DNA of 64,000 bases from Cyclaneusma minus. Lineage: Eukaryota > Ascomycota > Leotiomycetes > Marthamycetales > Marthamycetaceae. A program made the translations under genes and the position numbers. The notes under the pieces were generated by a model. That model made no database searches, was not told the DNA's origin, and saw only the letters and a list, made by a program, of their open reading frames with translations. The stretch covers positions 868,001-932,000 of the forward strand of contig JAKZHN010000001.1 of NCBI GenBank assembly GCA_037179335.1, given 5' to 3'. Shown piece after piece: positions 41,833 to 53,156 of the stretch; the first letter of the stretch is position 1, and each line of letters starts with the position of its first letter.

Positions 41833-44385
41833 TTTGGAAGAAAGGTGGTTTTGTATAGGGGAACAGAAGGGTTTGGCAAGCTTGGCGACAGCTGGATTCC
41901 GGTGTATAGGGGGCTGAAATCGAGCGTGTGGGTACAGGAGTGCGGAGTAGTGAGATCTAGAGTTGGAGCTGTTAGCTTTGTGCAGCAAAAACAATTGCTC
42001 GTGGTTGGCAAACAAGAAAGAGCAAAGCCCACATACCTTAAGCTCTGTAATCCTCAAAGCTTCAAATCTCCACAAAGAGGGAGACTGTCTGCGTGTATAG
42101 GTTGGCGGTGTCAGGCGATGTTCAGATGGAACTTCACAATCTTGATCTTGAGCGAACACCTGGTGTCCCAAATGTGAGCCATTGAATCATCCAAGCTGCT
42201 TCAGAATTGCCAGAAGCGGGAAGACAGAGCATGCAGAAGATTGCTCCCGGCCGACATGCAAGAGAAGGGGCACGAGAAGGAACTTCACATACCTTGGACG
42301 CCGATCTCGTTCGAGACAATGTTTGCGGGCGGACAGGGCAGTCTCCACAAACGATGCGAGACTTGTAACTCGTCTAGACGTGAAGCTCGCGAAGTCTGGA
42401 GCACGAAGTCTGGAGCAAGAAGTCAGTCATCAGATCCCAAGCTGCTTCGCGACCGAGCAGAGGGAGAGCGCCCGACTTACCCAGTTGGTAGCAGCTTATA
42501 AAAGATTGTGAGATGCTCGCACGAGATGTGGGAGCAGGAGGCCGGACGGAGCAGAGAGTAGTGAGTCGCCGCACCTATTGTTGAGGTGAAGGAGCAGACA
42601 GGGCAGAAGAAGATCGCGCGACGTGAGTGCGGGGAGGTGGGTGAGTGTGCGTGCGGGGGAAGAGAGAAGGCCAGGTCGTGAGATGCGAGAAGGACTTAAA
42701 GCGGACGGGACGAGGTGAGGCTAGGCGAGGTCACGTAGCGGCACGTGGTTGTACCGATCCGGAGTCGGAGGCTTCGGTGCTAAGCTGCAGCCTCAGTCTC
42801 TGACAGGCACATATAGTGTTTCCGGTATGATGAATGACATGCTTCCCCTTGTGGTTTCTATCCTCACTCTGATGATCTGGTGTGCTGTTCTGCCGTACTC
42901 ATCCATGTTCACTTCAAACATTGCAGCCCCTATGCGGGTTTTTGACACCCCTATCTGGTGTTTTTGATTACCTAGTTCATTCCAAGCAACCTGTAGTACT
43001 CTGTATAACTCCTGTGCTTCTAACTCTCGAAAAAGAACGTACAAAGGACCGGGAAAATACTCATCGGCTGTGGAATGTGAGACTACGACAAGGATGCTCT
43101 GTCATCTGTGAGCGTAAATTTCAAGGTACATCAGTCTCTCATGCTCCTTTTCCTCAGTCGAATGCAAGTCTCGAATCGCTCTCGAGGTTTGGACTTTCCT
43201 ATTCCGGGATTTCCTACTAACATCCGCATTCCTTAAACTTCGTAACGCGGGTGTGACCGTGTAAATTTCCCAGAGCCCGTATCCCTTTCGACATCTTAAC
43301 ATCTGTTGTGAATTTCCCAGACTACCATGTCCCGCAAATTTCGTAACATACGAGTTTTGCACGGTATTTGAAACTAGATACACTGCGAGAGAATGACATA
43401 TGAGATTAAGCCTACCTCCCCATCCAGGTGACGCTTTTTGGGTACAAGGTGCTGTAGTCAGGCCGAATGCGTCGTCTAAGCATGTATAAAGATACAGTAT
43501 CTATGTCAGGAGTCTACTGTGTTTCCCCGGCACGACTTCACCACGAGCTGCGGTTCTCAGTTCAAATGCGTCGTCTTGGTGTAGTAAAGTATATCCATCT
43601 CCAGATCCTCATGTCGTCTCTAGATCTTTCCCGCATCTCTCGATTTCTCGAATTTGAGGGGGCATATATCGTAACTCGGATCACTGGAATGACTTTGCAG
43701 GTTCCAAGGACATGGAATTTCCAAAATACTTGGGATGTTCCACAACTCAATTCAGGTTTCAGAAGACTTGGTATATTCCAAAGGGCTTCGGAGATCCCTA
43801 CTACTCGTAGTAGTTTCCGATACTTAGGAATCACCACCGTTCATGTGTATCGAGATTTGTGTTCTCCTGCTATACGTCGCCAGCTCTTCAATTTCATTGG
43901 ATTGGAGACCTCGACGTAGTTCATTCCCTCGTCCCCGTGGTTCTTCGAGCTTGTCGTCCCGATGCTTTTTAGGGGCCACGGATTTTCTCTCGGCTCCAAG
44001 TTTAGCTTGTCAACTATGGAATCTGAGAACATGACGCCAGTGCCCCATTATTTGTAGATTTGAAAGTTAGGACGCACCAATCTCTCATGCTGTCCTTCTC
44101 ACTGTGGAATGAATAGAGTTCGTGGGTCACGAATGTTGTTCAGTCCGAATGTTTGGCACGTCAGCTATAGTAAGGTACTATGTGAGACCAAGATGAGACT
44201 ACTGTGCCATTTATACACCTAGATATCAAGGGTATACGAATTACTTGTGATCCATTCCCCCTTTTGAATGAAAGATTCTCATTACTCTCGAATCCTGGAC
44301 GACATTTGAAGTCCCCTTTTCCACTCGTCCCTTCTCCAATCCGCTCCCCACCGCCCTTCCTTCACATTCCTACACTCTTACACCA
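41833..44385. other. long intergenic region with short degenerate repeats
   Basis: About 2.5 kb without a gene I can support. Short frames (42182-42511, 43102-43383, 43467-43919 and others) have no motif. Around 43700-43800 the 19-bp unit seen at 40.4 kb returns (CCAAGGACATGGAATTTCC, GTATATTCCAAAGGGCTTCG). Near 42395-42420 AAGTCTGGAGCACG is duplicated as AAGTCTGGAGCAAG. Confidence 0.45.
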
Positions 44386-45549
44386 TCACTGCCTTATCCA
44401 ATCACGACCTTTTGACCCCCAAACCTGGCTATCTTGAACCAGCATGATCCTCTCACACACGCCATCTGCATCTACCACCCAAGCCCTCAAGAGCGTGTCG
44501 ACAGACAAGGACGGGTCACGAAAGAAGACCTTGAGATTCTCCCAATCTTCGCGCAACACGACGTAGTTGTAGGCATAACTGGTGGGCTCCTCGTTGCTCA
44601 CGCCGATGATGCTCTGGAAGAGGTGTCGACTAGTGCACGTATCATTCAGGGTCTTTTTCAGGTTGACTTGGTCAGCGACGTGGAGCGCCCGGTAGGCGGC
44701 TTTGATCACGTTACTCCTTTCGTCAAGTGCTAAATAGCGTTGGAATGCTTGTAGAATGTCGCCTCTTCTTCTTGGTTTGGTCGGCTGGCGGTTGGCTAGC
44801 GCGTCTTCTTGCAAGCTCGCCCTAGTAATACAGGTGATGTGGCGCATTTTGCAAAGATGGGACTCCAGGAACTCCCTCAAGGCGTTTGTGTCTAGCATGA
44901 ACCTTTGACTCGGCTGGTCCCTGCGATGGTCAAGTTGGTTGCGCCAGTCTTTGAGGTTGTCGAAGAACCTGTAGTTGATGAATGCCGGAACGAGAGAACT
45001 GGTACATGGCCAAGATCTGATGGTTGCTTGGATGTGTGCCACGGTCTCACCTGCTGAGGCAACGCGGGTGAGAATATCCTCGCGGTAAATGCCTGGCGTT
45101 CTCAGGACTTCTGATCCGCGGAATGCTATGAAAGCGAGATTCCGATCAAGCTGTCTCATCAACGTTTTGAGCATGATCCTCAGGATAGTTGCTTGGTCTT
45201 TTCCATCTTCTGGTATTTTCCATCCGTTGGGGTTTCCTTGGATCTCGATGTAATGAAGCAACATCAGATATTCGGTTGTGTGAGCGGAGGTTATCCCGGG
45301 ACCTTGTGAAGTGTAGTCGCTAGCCACCCGTTAGCAATTGTAATCATATAATGCCTGGCGGTCTTACATTGGAGGGGCGTTGTAATGGCCCCAACTACCT
45401 GGCTGCGTCATGCTTGCAGCAATCGGATTGAATGCAGAGAGCTCTAGGACTTCGGCCACTTCGGTATGCGCTCGGGTTGGTTGGAAGGGAAGGGGCCGGC
45501 TACTGTCAGCCCCCTCTAAAGAGGATCTAGATGGGGGTGGCGAGGCCAT
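44386..45549 (-). CDS. unknown protein, 371 aa (intact copy of a tandem duplication)
   Basis: Exons 45549-45368 and 45319-44386, with a 48-bp intron (GTAAGA...GCTAG, TGCTAAC branch site), give 371 aa from the first in-frame ATG; the frame is open upstream to about 45684 but starts only at TTG. The N-terminus is Pro/Ser-rich, and the rest looks mainly helical (TILRIMLKTLMRQLDRNLAF, VAHIQATIRSW, FFDNLKDWRNQLDHR, LRALHVADQVNL-type stretches). No domain recognised. A damaged copy lies just upstream at 46.3-47.2 kb, with matching 5' flanks. The preserved frame of this copy against the decay of the other suggests it is the functional one. Confidence 0.6.
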
Positions 45550-46345
45550 CTTGGGTGAAGGCGCGACTGTTGATATGAAAGCGACCTCGCCGACGTCCTC
45601 AACGAGCACCCGGAGGTTGTTGGGAGAATGGTCGCGATCGGTTGAGGTGGTCTTAACAGCCAGTCTCGAAGAGGGAGGCGCCAATCAACGCCTGAGACGT
45701 CAGGAAACGGAGCTTGACGAGGTCTAGAGGGCGTCGAAAATAAGAGTGGGTGGTGGGAGTGCTTTGTTGTTGTGCCTTTTACCTCTCGCGTCACAAGGCG
45801 AGTGCTTTCGCCTCTGGTGAGTCCTAAGATTTATCCTACTCGCTTGGCCCTTTTTGGACGGAATCACTCATCTTTCACCCAGTAAATTGCCTATGTCGCT
45901 TATGTGCTTGCAAGCCGTAACTTTCCCCAAACTAACATATATTTTACCCAATTATTGGAACCAGTTGCGGGAATTTCGAATTTGTTTAGGAGAAATTTCA
46001 ATAAATTAAGAAAAGCCCCAGAAATTCTGAGAATAACAACCAAACTTAAGAGAAGATATAAGGGATCTAGAGACTAGAAGTGTTATTGACAATTTCCATG
46101 TTCGCATTTGAAGATTAGCTCGGACAAGTGATTTGAAAAGGATCTGCAGATGCCTTCAGTTCACCTGTTCGTTCGCACGCTTGGGTGCCACCTGTCACTC
46201 ATTTGGTATCTGGATTTCGAGAATAATGCAAACATTTCACAATCTGGCCCTGTCCCTCTCCCCTTTTCCTATTGTCTACCCCAGATCCGGCAGTTCTTTA
46301 CATATGAACTCCCACCACCTCAACCTCCGGGCCATCTGCTACCGC

Positions 46346-47231
46346 TCAGAGATATCGGTAAGTTCTGGAATCAAACCACAAGCAATCTCTGACCAGGACT
46401 GCATCGGTTGGACGGAGGGCTGTGAGCACGAGATGAGCATTGCTGAGGGCTTTTGCCTTCAAGCCAAGGTGCTGTTGACTGAGTGGATCTTCTTCTTGCA
46501 AGCTGGCTCCAGTGATACAGACGACGTGCCTCATCGCCGAAAGAGTGGAATCCAGGGTTCGGATCATGTTGTTTGGGTTCAGCACATCCTAATCGTTGTG
46601 GTCAAGCAGGTTCCTCCATTTTCTGAGGTTGTCGAACAGTTCGGAGTAGTCCTTGAAGAATGGAACAAGGAGGCAGGCCTTTGTCCATAGTCTGAGCGTG
46701 GCTTGAATCTGAGCCACGATCTCGCCTGCCTTAGCTATGAGATTCAAGACCTTGTCACAGTCATCGCCGTGAGTTGCCAACAGGTCCGGTCCTCGGAATG
46801 CCATTATCGCAAGCTTTCGATCGAGGCGTTGAGTTTGGACTTGCAGCATTGTGCGCAAGACACTTTCTTCGTCGTCGAGTCCATTTGTGGATCTCATGGC
46901 GTGCAGGTGGCATTGGACTTCTTGGAAACGTTTCTTCAGGATATCGTCACTGTCGCCGGTGATAATGCTCGGGCCTTGTAGAGTATATTTACTAGTCAGT
47001 AGTCACGCGTCAGCAAATCGTATATTAATTATGCAATATCTGACGGTCCTACATTGGGGGAAGTTTGTAGTAGTCCCAGCCTGGACTAATTGTATCATGG
47101 TCAATCGCGTCGAACGAAGACTCCTCCAGGGCTCGGGCAGCAGCAATTTAGGCGTCTGACAGTGGAGTTGAAAGGGACTGGTTTTTACCAATCCCCTCAG
47201 CAGGGCATCCAGATGGCGGCGATGAAGCCAT
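46346..47231 (-). pseudogene. decayed copy of the 44.4-kb gene
   Basis: It starts MASSPPSGCPAEGIG at 47231, matching MASPPPSRSSLEGAD of the intact copy, but reaches a stop after 27 codons. Further homologous pieces are LEESSFDAIDHDTISPGW near 47130, then LRTMLQVQTQRLDRKLAIMAF and FDNLRKWRNLLDHND before 46589, and MRHVVCITGASLQEE near 46530, each in its own frame with stops between. The last third of the intact gene is not found. It is a pseudogene by truncation and several frame breaks. Confidence 0.7.
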
Positions 47232-48392
47232 GGCTTCGAATTGGAGGAACGGCTGGCGTCGATTGGACGAGAAGCCTGACGGCGATGGTACTGGCAAGGT
47301 GGGCGCGCTGTCGAGACTGTGTTGGTCGACTGGAGCGGTAAGGACCGTCTACCAGGCGGTCCGAATCAACGCCTGGGATTGCACAATCGGGAGGTCGAGA
47401 GACGCCCCAGAAGTTGCGTGGTTGGGATGAATGTAGAGGATTCCACCCCCTAAAAAAACTCTGGGATAGGATAGCGAAAGGCAGGTCAACGAAGCTGAGG
47501 ATTCCTCGTGAAGTCGCATGAAGTTCGTAGCGGTTGGAATTGTGTGGTGGTAACCGTGTTATTGTGCCTTCACTTTTAACGTCGCGAGAGCGAGTGTTTA
47601 CGCTTCTGGTGAATCCTCAACCTTCTCCTTTCCGTATGGCCCCTTTCATAGGCAGTTACCCATCTTCTGCACTACCTGTGTCGCTTAACTAGGTACTTGC
47701 AAGCCGTGACTTTCACCAACGTCACATACATTCTACTCCACTATTCGAACCTTTTTGCGTGATTCTCTACTTTTTCCAGCAACGAAAACCCGAGACGTCA
47801 AGAAAGGCATTAAAGGTTCCGAAGACAAGAATTAGACTTGAGCCGAGATATATCTAAAGAGAGTTGATAAATACTAGCAGTTTTCTTTTCATTGGAAAAC
47901 TTGCTCGGACGAGTAAGTCGAAAATAGTCTGAAAGTATCTTATCAAATATATATCCCTGGACGCCGAGATAGCCTGCTCTTCGATTGAAACGAAACCGTC
48001 ACTTGATTTCTTCGCGGCTGCTGTAGTCATGTGTCTCGATCTTGAGTTCCTCTTCAACCCATTAAAGATGCTTAAAATTCATTAATCATTTTACCCAGAA
48101 CTATGAATAGGCAAACTGGGAAGCTAGTTGCCAAAGCCATGACGTCCGATGCCAACGTACCGTGACAGTCCATCACGTTTGCTCCTAGCTTGCTTCTATG
48201 CATTGTCTCGTCTCTAAGGACCTGCACATTCCCATTGTCCCGCTATGTATATATTAATTGTAGAGAGCGTGGAGACCTTCCTTCTCTACGCAACAACAAG
48301 CGTCCTAACTTGTTTCTACCTTTGAACACACTCAGTACCGTGACACGTCCACTTTCTTGAAGGTACTCGGCCAACTCATCTAAGCCGCCGCA
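47232..48392. other. intergenic region
   Basis: The left part is the duplicated 5' flank described above. From about 47.8 to 48.39 kb I see no gene; frames such as 48243-48635 (minus) overlap the family gene on the other strand and carry no motif. Confidence 0.45.
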
Positions 48393-49199
48393 ATGGAGAG
48401 ATCCCCCTCCGAATGAAAGCCAACCATCGAAAATGCTAAGATTCAATTCTGGGCTGAAGTGACCAGTTACGTATGGCATCTGCACCAGAATTGCGGTTAT
48501 GTGTGTATCTCCTACTTTGCCAGTCATTCGAGTTCTGAAGAAGCAATATACTAATACTATACTTTCTCGCAGGCCAAGATTGAGCTGGACGTCCTCGGTC
48601 TCCCAGAGATAAAGACCAGGGCACATTTGAATCATGTCTCCGCCATATCTGAGAAATACATACTCGCCAATAACCTCCGCGTGGGATCTACTTACAAGAT
48701 TGCCGGAGATTTCTATATTATCTCGGAGGACTTCGGTACCAGCAACACTATTACCGTAGTCATTACTACGGCCGAGCTTGTAAGTCTTGATGTAGAAGCC
48801 CCTTTACAAAGAAAAGACAATGTAGTAACCATATCCTGGCAATTAAAGATTAAAGACGTTCCCATCATCACCGCCCCACGCCCAACCTTCCAGATCCCTT
48901 CCGCCAAGATTATCAACACCATTCGCTCGGTCCATCACAAAGATCTCACAGCCGTAGAAGAATGGCACAAAATGGTGGTGGAGTGGGATTTCGAAGGCTA
49001 TCCATTTGGCAACGAGAGGTTGGAATCTCGAAATCAGAGGCTTCAAATGGCGTTGGGGGAGCAGGATGAAGATGGCAATAATGTTGCGACGCCACTGACT
49101 GGCGTCGACGCCAATCTTGGTATCATGGCGGTCGATGGAATCGTCGAGTTTTTTAGCGGAATGCTTGCTTGTTTTACCACTAGGGTTGAGGTTTTGTAA
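48393..49199 (+). pseudogene. 'LxxGxTY' family member 3, stop at codon 8
   Basis: Three exons (48393-48500, 48573-48779, 48849-49199), both introns in phase 0 and at the same places as in the 49.5- and 52.0-kb copies. Translation begins MERSPSE and meets TGA at 48414-48416; the frame then runs on without stop for about 214 codons (KPTIENAKIQFWAEVTSYVW ...). The family blocks are present: KIELDVLGLPE, NLRVGSTYKIAGDFYI, PRPTFQIPSAKI, MAVDGIVEFFSG. The TGA could be CGA with one C-to-T change. No ATG downstream would restore most of the protein. With a single lesion and otherwise clean splicing, the loss looks recent, or the stop may be read through. Confidence 0.65.
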
Positions 49200-49455
49200 A
49201 GAACCATATGACCTGAATGATTAATCAAGTCGATCAAAGTTCAAACCACTAGCCGATCCACATAATGCGGGTCGAATCTCTGGGATGGCAGCAATTTACT
49301 CCAGGTTACAAATACGCGATGAAAATCACTGCTTAGAAAACAATGTGTAAGACCTCGTGATTCCGTATCTCCTCCTGACCAGAAGCAACTACCCATGTGT
49401 TTTCGACGGCCATGTTCCAAAAGCGATGTCTCCGTAGAAGCCGTAGAATGATCTT
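49200..49455. other. convergent intergenic region
   Basis: 256 bp between the 3' ends of two family members on opposite strands. Nothing else seen. Confidence 0.5.
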
Positions 49456-50199
49456 CTATCGAAGGTCAAAAGGATCCACAATCCATGTCACCACGACGCT
49501 GAAAACCATTCCAAAGGATCTGACCTCACCCGTGACTGTGGCATCACAGCCCACGAATTCATCCAGAAAGCCATGGCCAGCCACGAGAGCCTGCATTTCC
49601 ACCAACTGCTTACCCAATTCCAATTCGCCGTTCTGATGTCTCTCCGGAAAGCGATCATTACCACAAGGACGTTCCCAGAATTGCCAGCTGACATCCATCA
49701 TGCGCTTGTAGGTCTGATCGCGGTGCTGAAGGTCCCGTGAAACTACGTGCTTGGTCCTAAGGATGCGTGCGATGGGAATCTCGAACGTGGGCGTTGGGAC
49801 GCTTTCCAGGGGGCTATCTGCGATCTTTTAAACAAAATGGTATTAGTAGATGTTCGTCGTTGACTCTGCGTAAAAACAGCATACCGTAAGGCAGAATTCG
49901 CCAACCACTTCGTACGTAAATCCGACTCGGAGCCACTTCGTGGTGGCGGCCATGATCTTCTTGGCGTCGATACTAGCATCGCTAGCCAGACCCCAGGCTT
50001 CGAAGTGGACCATGGCCTAACAGAGTCAGCATGTTTCAGAGCCTTATAAAGGGCAGAAGGGGCGAAAGGATGTTTCACTAACAGAGCGCCTGTCAGGGTC
50101 GACGATGTATTCGATCACTTTTCCCCAGAACTTGACTACCGGGTTGCGGGTGGCCTCGGCGGCACTTCCGTGCGCCATTTGTGTGATAGTTTGTTCCAT
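49456..50199 (-). CDS. 'LxxGxTY' family member 4, intact, 205 aa
   Basis: Exons 50199-50083, 50016-49885 and 49824-49456, both introns phase 0 (66 and 60 bp, GTTAGT and GTATGC donors). The protein reads VVKFWGKVIEYIVDPDRRS|AMVHFEAWGL, then WLRVGFTYEVVGEFCLT|IADSP, TPTFEIPIARIL, and finally GEVRSFGMVFSVVVTWIVDP. Intron positions and these blocks identify it as a paralogue of the 48.4- and 52.0-kb copies. No named domain recognised. The alternating hydrophobic pattern suggests a small beta-sandwich or barrel; that is inference. No signal peptide or membrane helix. It is convergent with member 3, probably from an old inverted duplication. It is open throughout, as is the 14.2-kb copy. Confidence 0.72.
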
Positions 50200-50626
50200 A
50201 ACGGTTGTTTGCGTAATTTGGTGGTGAGTCTGCTAAAGAGTACGTGCGCAAATACTGGGTGCAGGTGACGATCAGCGACGTTGTTGTGGGGAGGAGAAAT
50301 AGTCTTCTCTCGAAGCTCTGAACTGTTTAAATGTAGAGTGAGCAGTTAGGAGGCGAGCGGCTAGGCTGTAAGGCGAGGTTTAGCGATTACGCCTCACGGG
50401 GTTTGAGATGTGATATCGAAGTTTGAGGAAGAAAAGCAAGTGATATTACTCCTGATTCCGATAAGAATATATCTAGTAAACAAAGGCTCTGAATAGGTTT
50501 ACCAGCAGGGCTATAACATTGTGGTTACTCAGTGGGATATAGGGTGAAATCAGTCGAGGGATATAGTGTAATTTTGAACGGCCAGCTCAAGCCTTGTCTT
50601 AATGGCTGGGAATGGCGCAAGCAAGT
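50200..50626. other. intergenic region upstream of family member 4
   Basis: Should contain the promoter of the minus-strand gene starting at 50199. No other feature seen before the MITE at 50627. Confidence 0.45.
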
Positions 50627-51341
50627 CAGTGTTTCCGATAGTCCGTCGACCGAATTTTTTTGGACCGTACTAATACGGTTTGCCTTTTTAAAAAATATTC
50701 CAAATCAAAGAAATATAATTTGAGCTCCAAATTTTCGGTTTTAAACCGTGGTAAAATGGTAAAACCGTGGTTTAAACTATTTAGCTATTTTTTGCCAAGA
50801 TTTGCCAAAGCTTGGCGGATACGAACAATTATATATAGCCATTTAATTAATATAAATTCTAATTTTTAATTTTTTTAGTTTTAGTTAGCGTAATGATATT
50901 TAAAAAAATAGCTATAAATTCATATATTTATTAATTTCAATAGCCAAACTATAAGCTTTTTTAATTTTTGATTTAAAAATTCCAAATTTTTAATTAAAAC
51001 ACCACAAATAAATATATAAATATATAAATTCAATTTTTTAAAAATTTAAATAAATTATATAAATACAATCACTTATTTAATCAAGCTTATTTTTAATATA
51101 TTAGATAAATCAGAATTTTATTTAATTTAATTAAATAAAATAAATTTTAAAACTTTATTATTAATTAGTCAAAAGCTGCTTTTCGCTATTTTTAGCATAG
51201 CAAATGATGGCGATTATGGTAGAGCTTTTAAAACCGTGATTTTGACTAAATAAATTTGGTTTATAGCTTTTATAAATGGTTTCAAACCGTACCGATATGG
51301 TTTAGGGCCCAAACCGCGGTCTCGGACTATCGGAAACACTA
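50627..51341. mobile_element. non-autonomous hAT-like element (MITE), 715 bp, perfect 8-bp target duplication
   Basis: The left end reads CAGTGTTTCCGATAGTCCG and the right end, inverted, TAGTGTTTCCGATAGTCCG: a 19-bp terminal inverted repeat with only the outermost base changed. AAGCAAGT stands directly outside both ends (50619-50626 and 51342-51349). CAGTG/CACTG ends with an 8-bp target duplication are typical of hAT transposons. The inner part is very AT-rich and has no transposase; subterminal ACCGTAC..GGTTT motifs are also inverted. The terminal G-to-A change and AT content fit RIP. A second copy of the left end is at 53157. Confidence 0.85.
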
Positions 51342-51977
51342 AAGCAAGTAGGCCCAGCTAGTCACGCCAAAAGGTCTCATGCTGCTGCTACTCAAACAGC
51401 GCTGGAATTGTTGGATTTTACTCTATTTGCTGTTTTAATTCCCGATCAAGCCCATTTCCTTGAAGCTGATTTACTTCCACGGCAGCTCAATTTCGACCAT
51501 CTAAGTGGAGGTGTTGCTCCCCGGCGAGAGCATTTCCTCCACGCAGTATCAAGTTTGCAAGATCAAGTCAAAGTGTCAAATCCCTTTGAAGTGTGTTATT
51601 TCAGTTCTTAGGTATCCGAGCTTTTATAAATAATCTCCCCTGGAAACAACGTGATATAAACAAGCTGTCAAGGCTATCCGGGAGTTCAGTTTTTTTTTTG
51701 GCTCCAAGCGATATAAATCTTTCTCAAACATCTTTCCCCCGTGACCACGCCCGTGATATTCCCTAAGCGATAGCCTGGGCCTGCAGCCCTGTCGCTGCGC
51801 TTGTATCTGGTATTTCTGCGCGGAGAACTTCCTTCTTTACACGACCACTTTGTTGTTACTTTCCGCGATTTGCCCATTCCGCGCCGGGACAAGTCTTGAG
51901 GTCGCTAAACAGCCTCATAGCTGCCACCGCCCCTCGAACTCCGCCAAACCACCCGCCAGTCGCGACAATCCACCGCT
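51342..51977. other. intergenic region upstream of family member 5
   Basis: About 640 bp with no supported gene; short frames only. Probably holds the promoter of the gene starting at 51978. Confidence 0.45.
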
Positions 51978-52832
51978 ATGGAGCCTCCCCGTGCTGAACT
52001 CGAGACGACCATGGAACATCCCCAGATGCAGTGCTGGGCCAAAGTGATTACTTACACCTGGCACGAGAGGCACAATGTTGTATGTATTACCTGCACTCGC
52101 TGCCAGTCCTTGGATCTCCAAAAATCATGATCTAACACTCTATCTTTCCTGTAGGGCCTAATTCATTTCTCCGTTCTCGGTCTCCCGGAGACCATGACTG
52201 GCAGCAACTACCAGCACTTCAAGGCCGTAACCGAGCTCCCACCCACCAATCACCTCCTTGTGGGCTCTACATACGAGCTCACTGGACGATTCCGCCTGCG
52301 CGCCGAAACCTCCGGTCACCACTCCATCCGAATGGTAGTTACTGCGGCTGAATGGGTGAGTTTGCGCAGTACAATCTCTCTGTAACAAGTAGAAGCTGTA
52401 CTAATTGCATTTTGCTTGTTCAAGATCGATGCTCCTATCGACGCCGCCCCCCAACCCGCCTTCTGCATTCCGCAAGCTACTATCATGAGCATTACAGACT
52501 CAGTGTGTCGTCAGGACCCAACCTTCATGGAACTACAGCACAAGATAACGGTGGATTGGGAGTGCAACGGTCGTTTCTAGCCGCAGCTTCGAGCTCAGAG
52601 CTTGGAAATGGCTTTGGAGGTGGAGAACGGAGCTGGCAATTGGGTCGATTCTTATCTCGGCTTCGAGACCACAGTCCAGGGAGTTATCACGGCTTTTGGC
52701 ACGCACTTCAGTTGTGTTGCTACTAGCATTGTTGCGCCTTTGGAATCCTGGGCTTCGACGGACGATGGTGAGATGACCGTTGATGGAAGTTATTTGGAAG
52801 AAGAAGACGAGGAAATGAATGGTCAGTCTTAA
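51978..52832 (+). pseudogene. 'LxxGxTY' family member 5, one in-frame stop
   Basis: Exons 51978-52079, 52155-52355 and 52425-52832, both introns in phase 0 and matching members 3 and 4. The family blocks read MQCWAKVITYTWHERHNV|GLIHFSVLGLPE, HLLVGSTYELTGRF, QPAFCIPQATI, and QGVITAFGTHFS. A TAG at 52578-52580 (NGRF-stop-PQLRAQS) cuts the frame; beyond it the frame is open for another 84 codons with recognisable family sequence. CAG to TAG by one C-to-T change would explain it. The gene lies only 300 bp from the RIP-mutated transposon block, so leakage of RIP into single-copy DNA is possible. Without the stop the protein would be 236 aa. Confidence 0.65.
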
Positions 52833-53156
52833 GCTCATAAAGCAGCCGCCCGTATGGTAGCTGTTCCGTATATAACTACAAGAACAATGCCCCACTAATA
52901 TCCTCCATATGGTTACCATTGCATGACACCCAAAATTAAATAGGCCATAACCCCCAGTTTCGGTTTTGTTCCAACGAGTACTAGTGACCAAAAAGTTTGC
53001 AAAAGACTATATTGCCACCCAGTCATCCCCGAATCCCCACCGCCGATCATATCCCCGAACAGCCCGTCCACCTCCACTAACCTCACGCTCGGCAACTCCC
53101 CAACCCTAACCTCCGCACTCCATAATACCTCCCCGAGTCTCCATGAGCCTCCCATA
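52833..53156. other. intergenic region at the edge of the AT-rich block
   Basis: No gene supported. Base composition is normal here and changes abruptly after 53157. Confidence 0.45.

Larger units (their letters stand above)
44386..47790. repeat. tandem segmental duplication (44.4-45.96 and 46.35-47.75 kb)
   Basis: The coding parts align (FDNLKDWRNQLDHRRD with FDNLRKWRNLLDHND; CITRASLQED with CITGASLQEE). So do the noncoding 5' flanks: GTCACAAGGCGAGTGCTTTC near 45790 matches GTCGCGAGAGCGAGTGTTTA near 47580, and TTGCAAGCCGTAACTTTCCC matches TTGCAAGCCGTGACTTTCAC. Both copies face the same way. Divergence is considerable, so the event is not recent. Confidence 0.65.
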
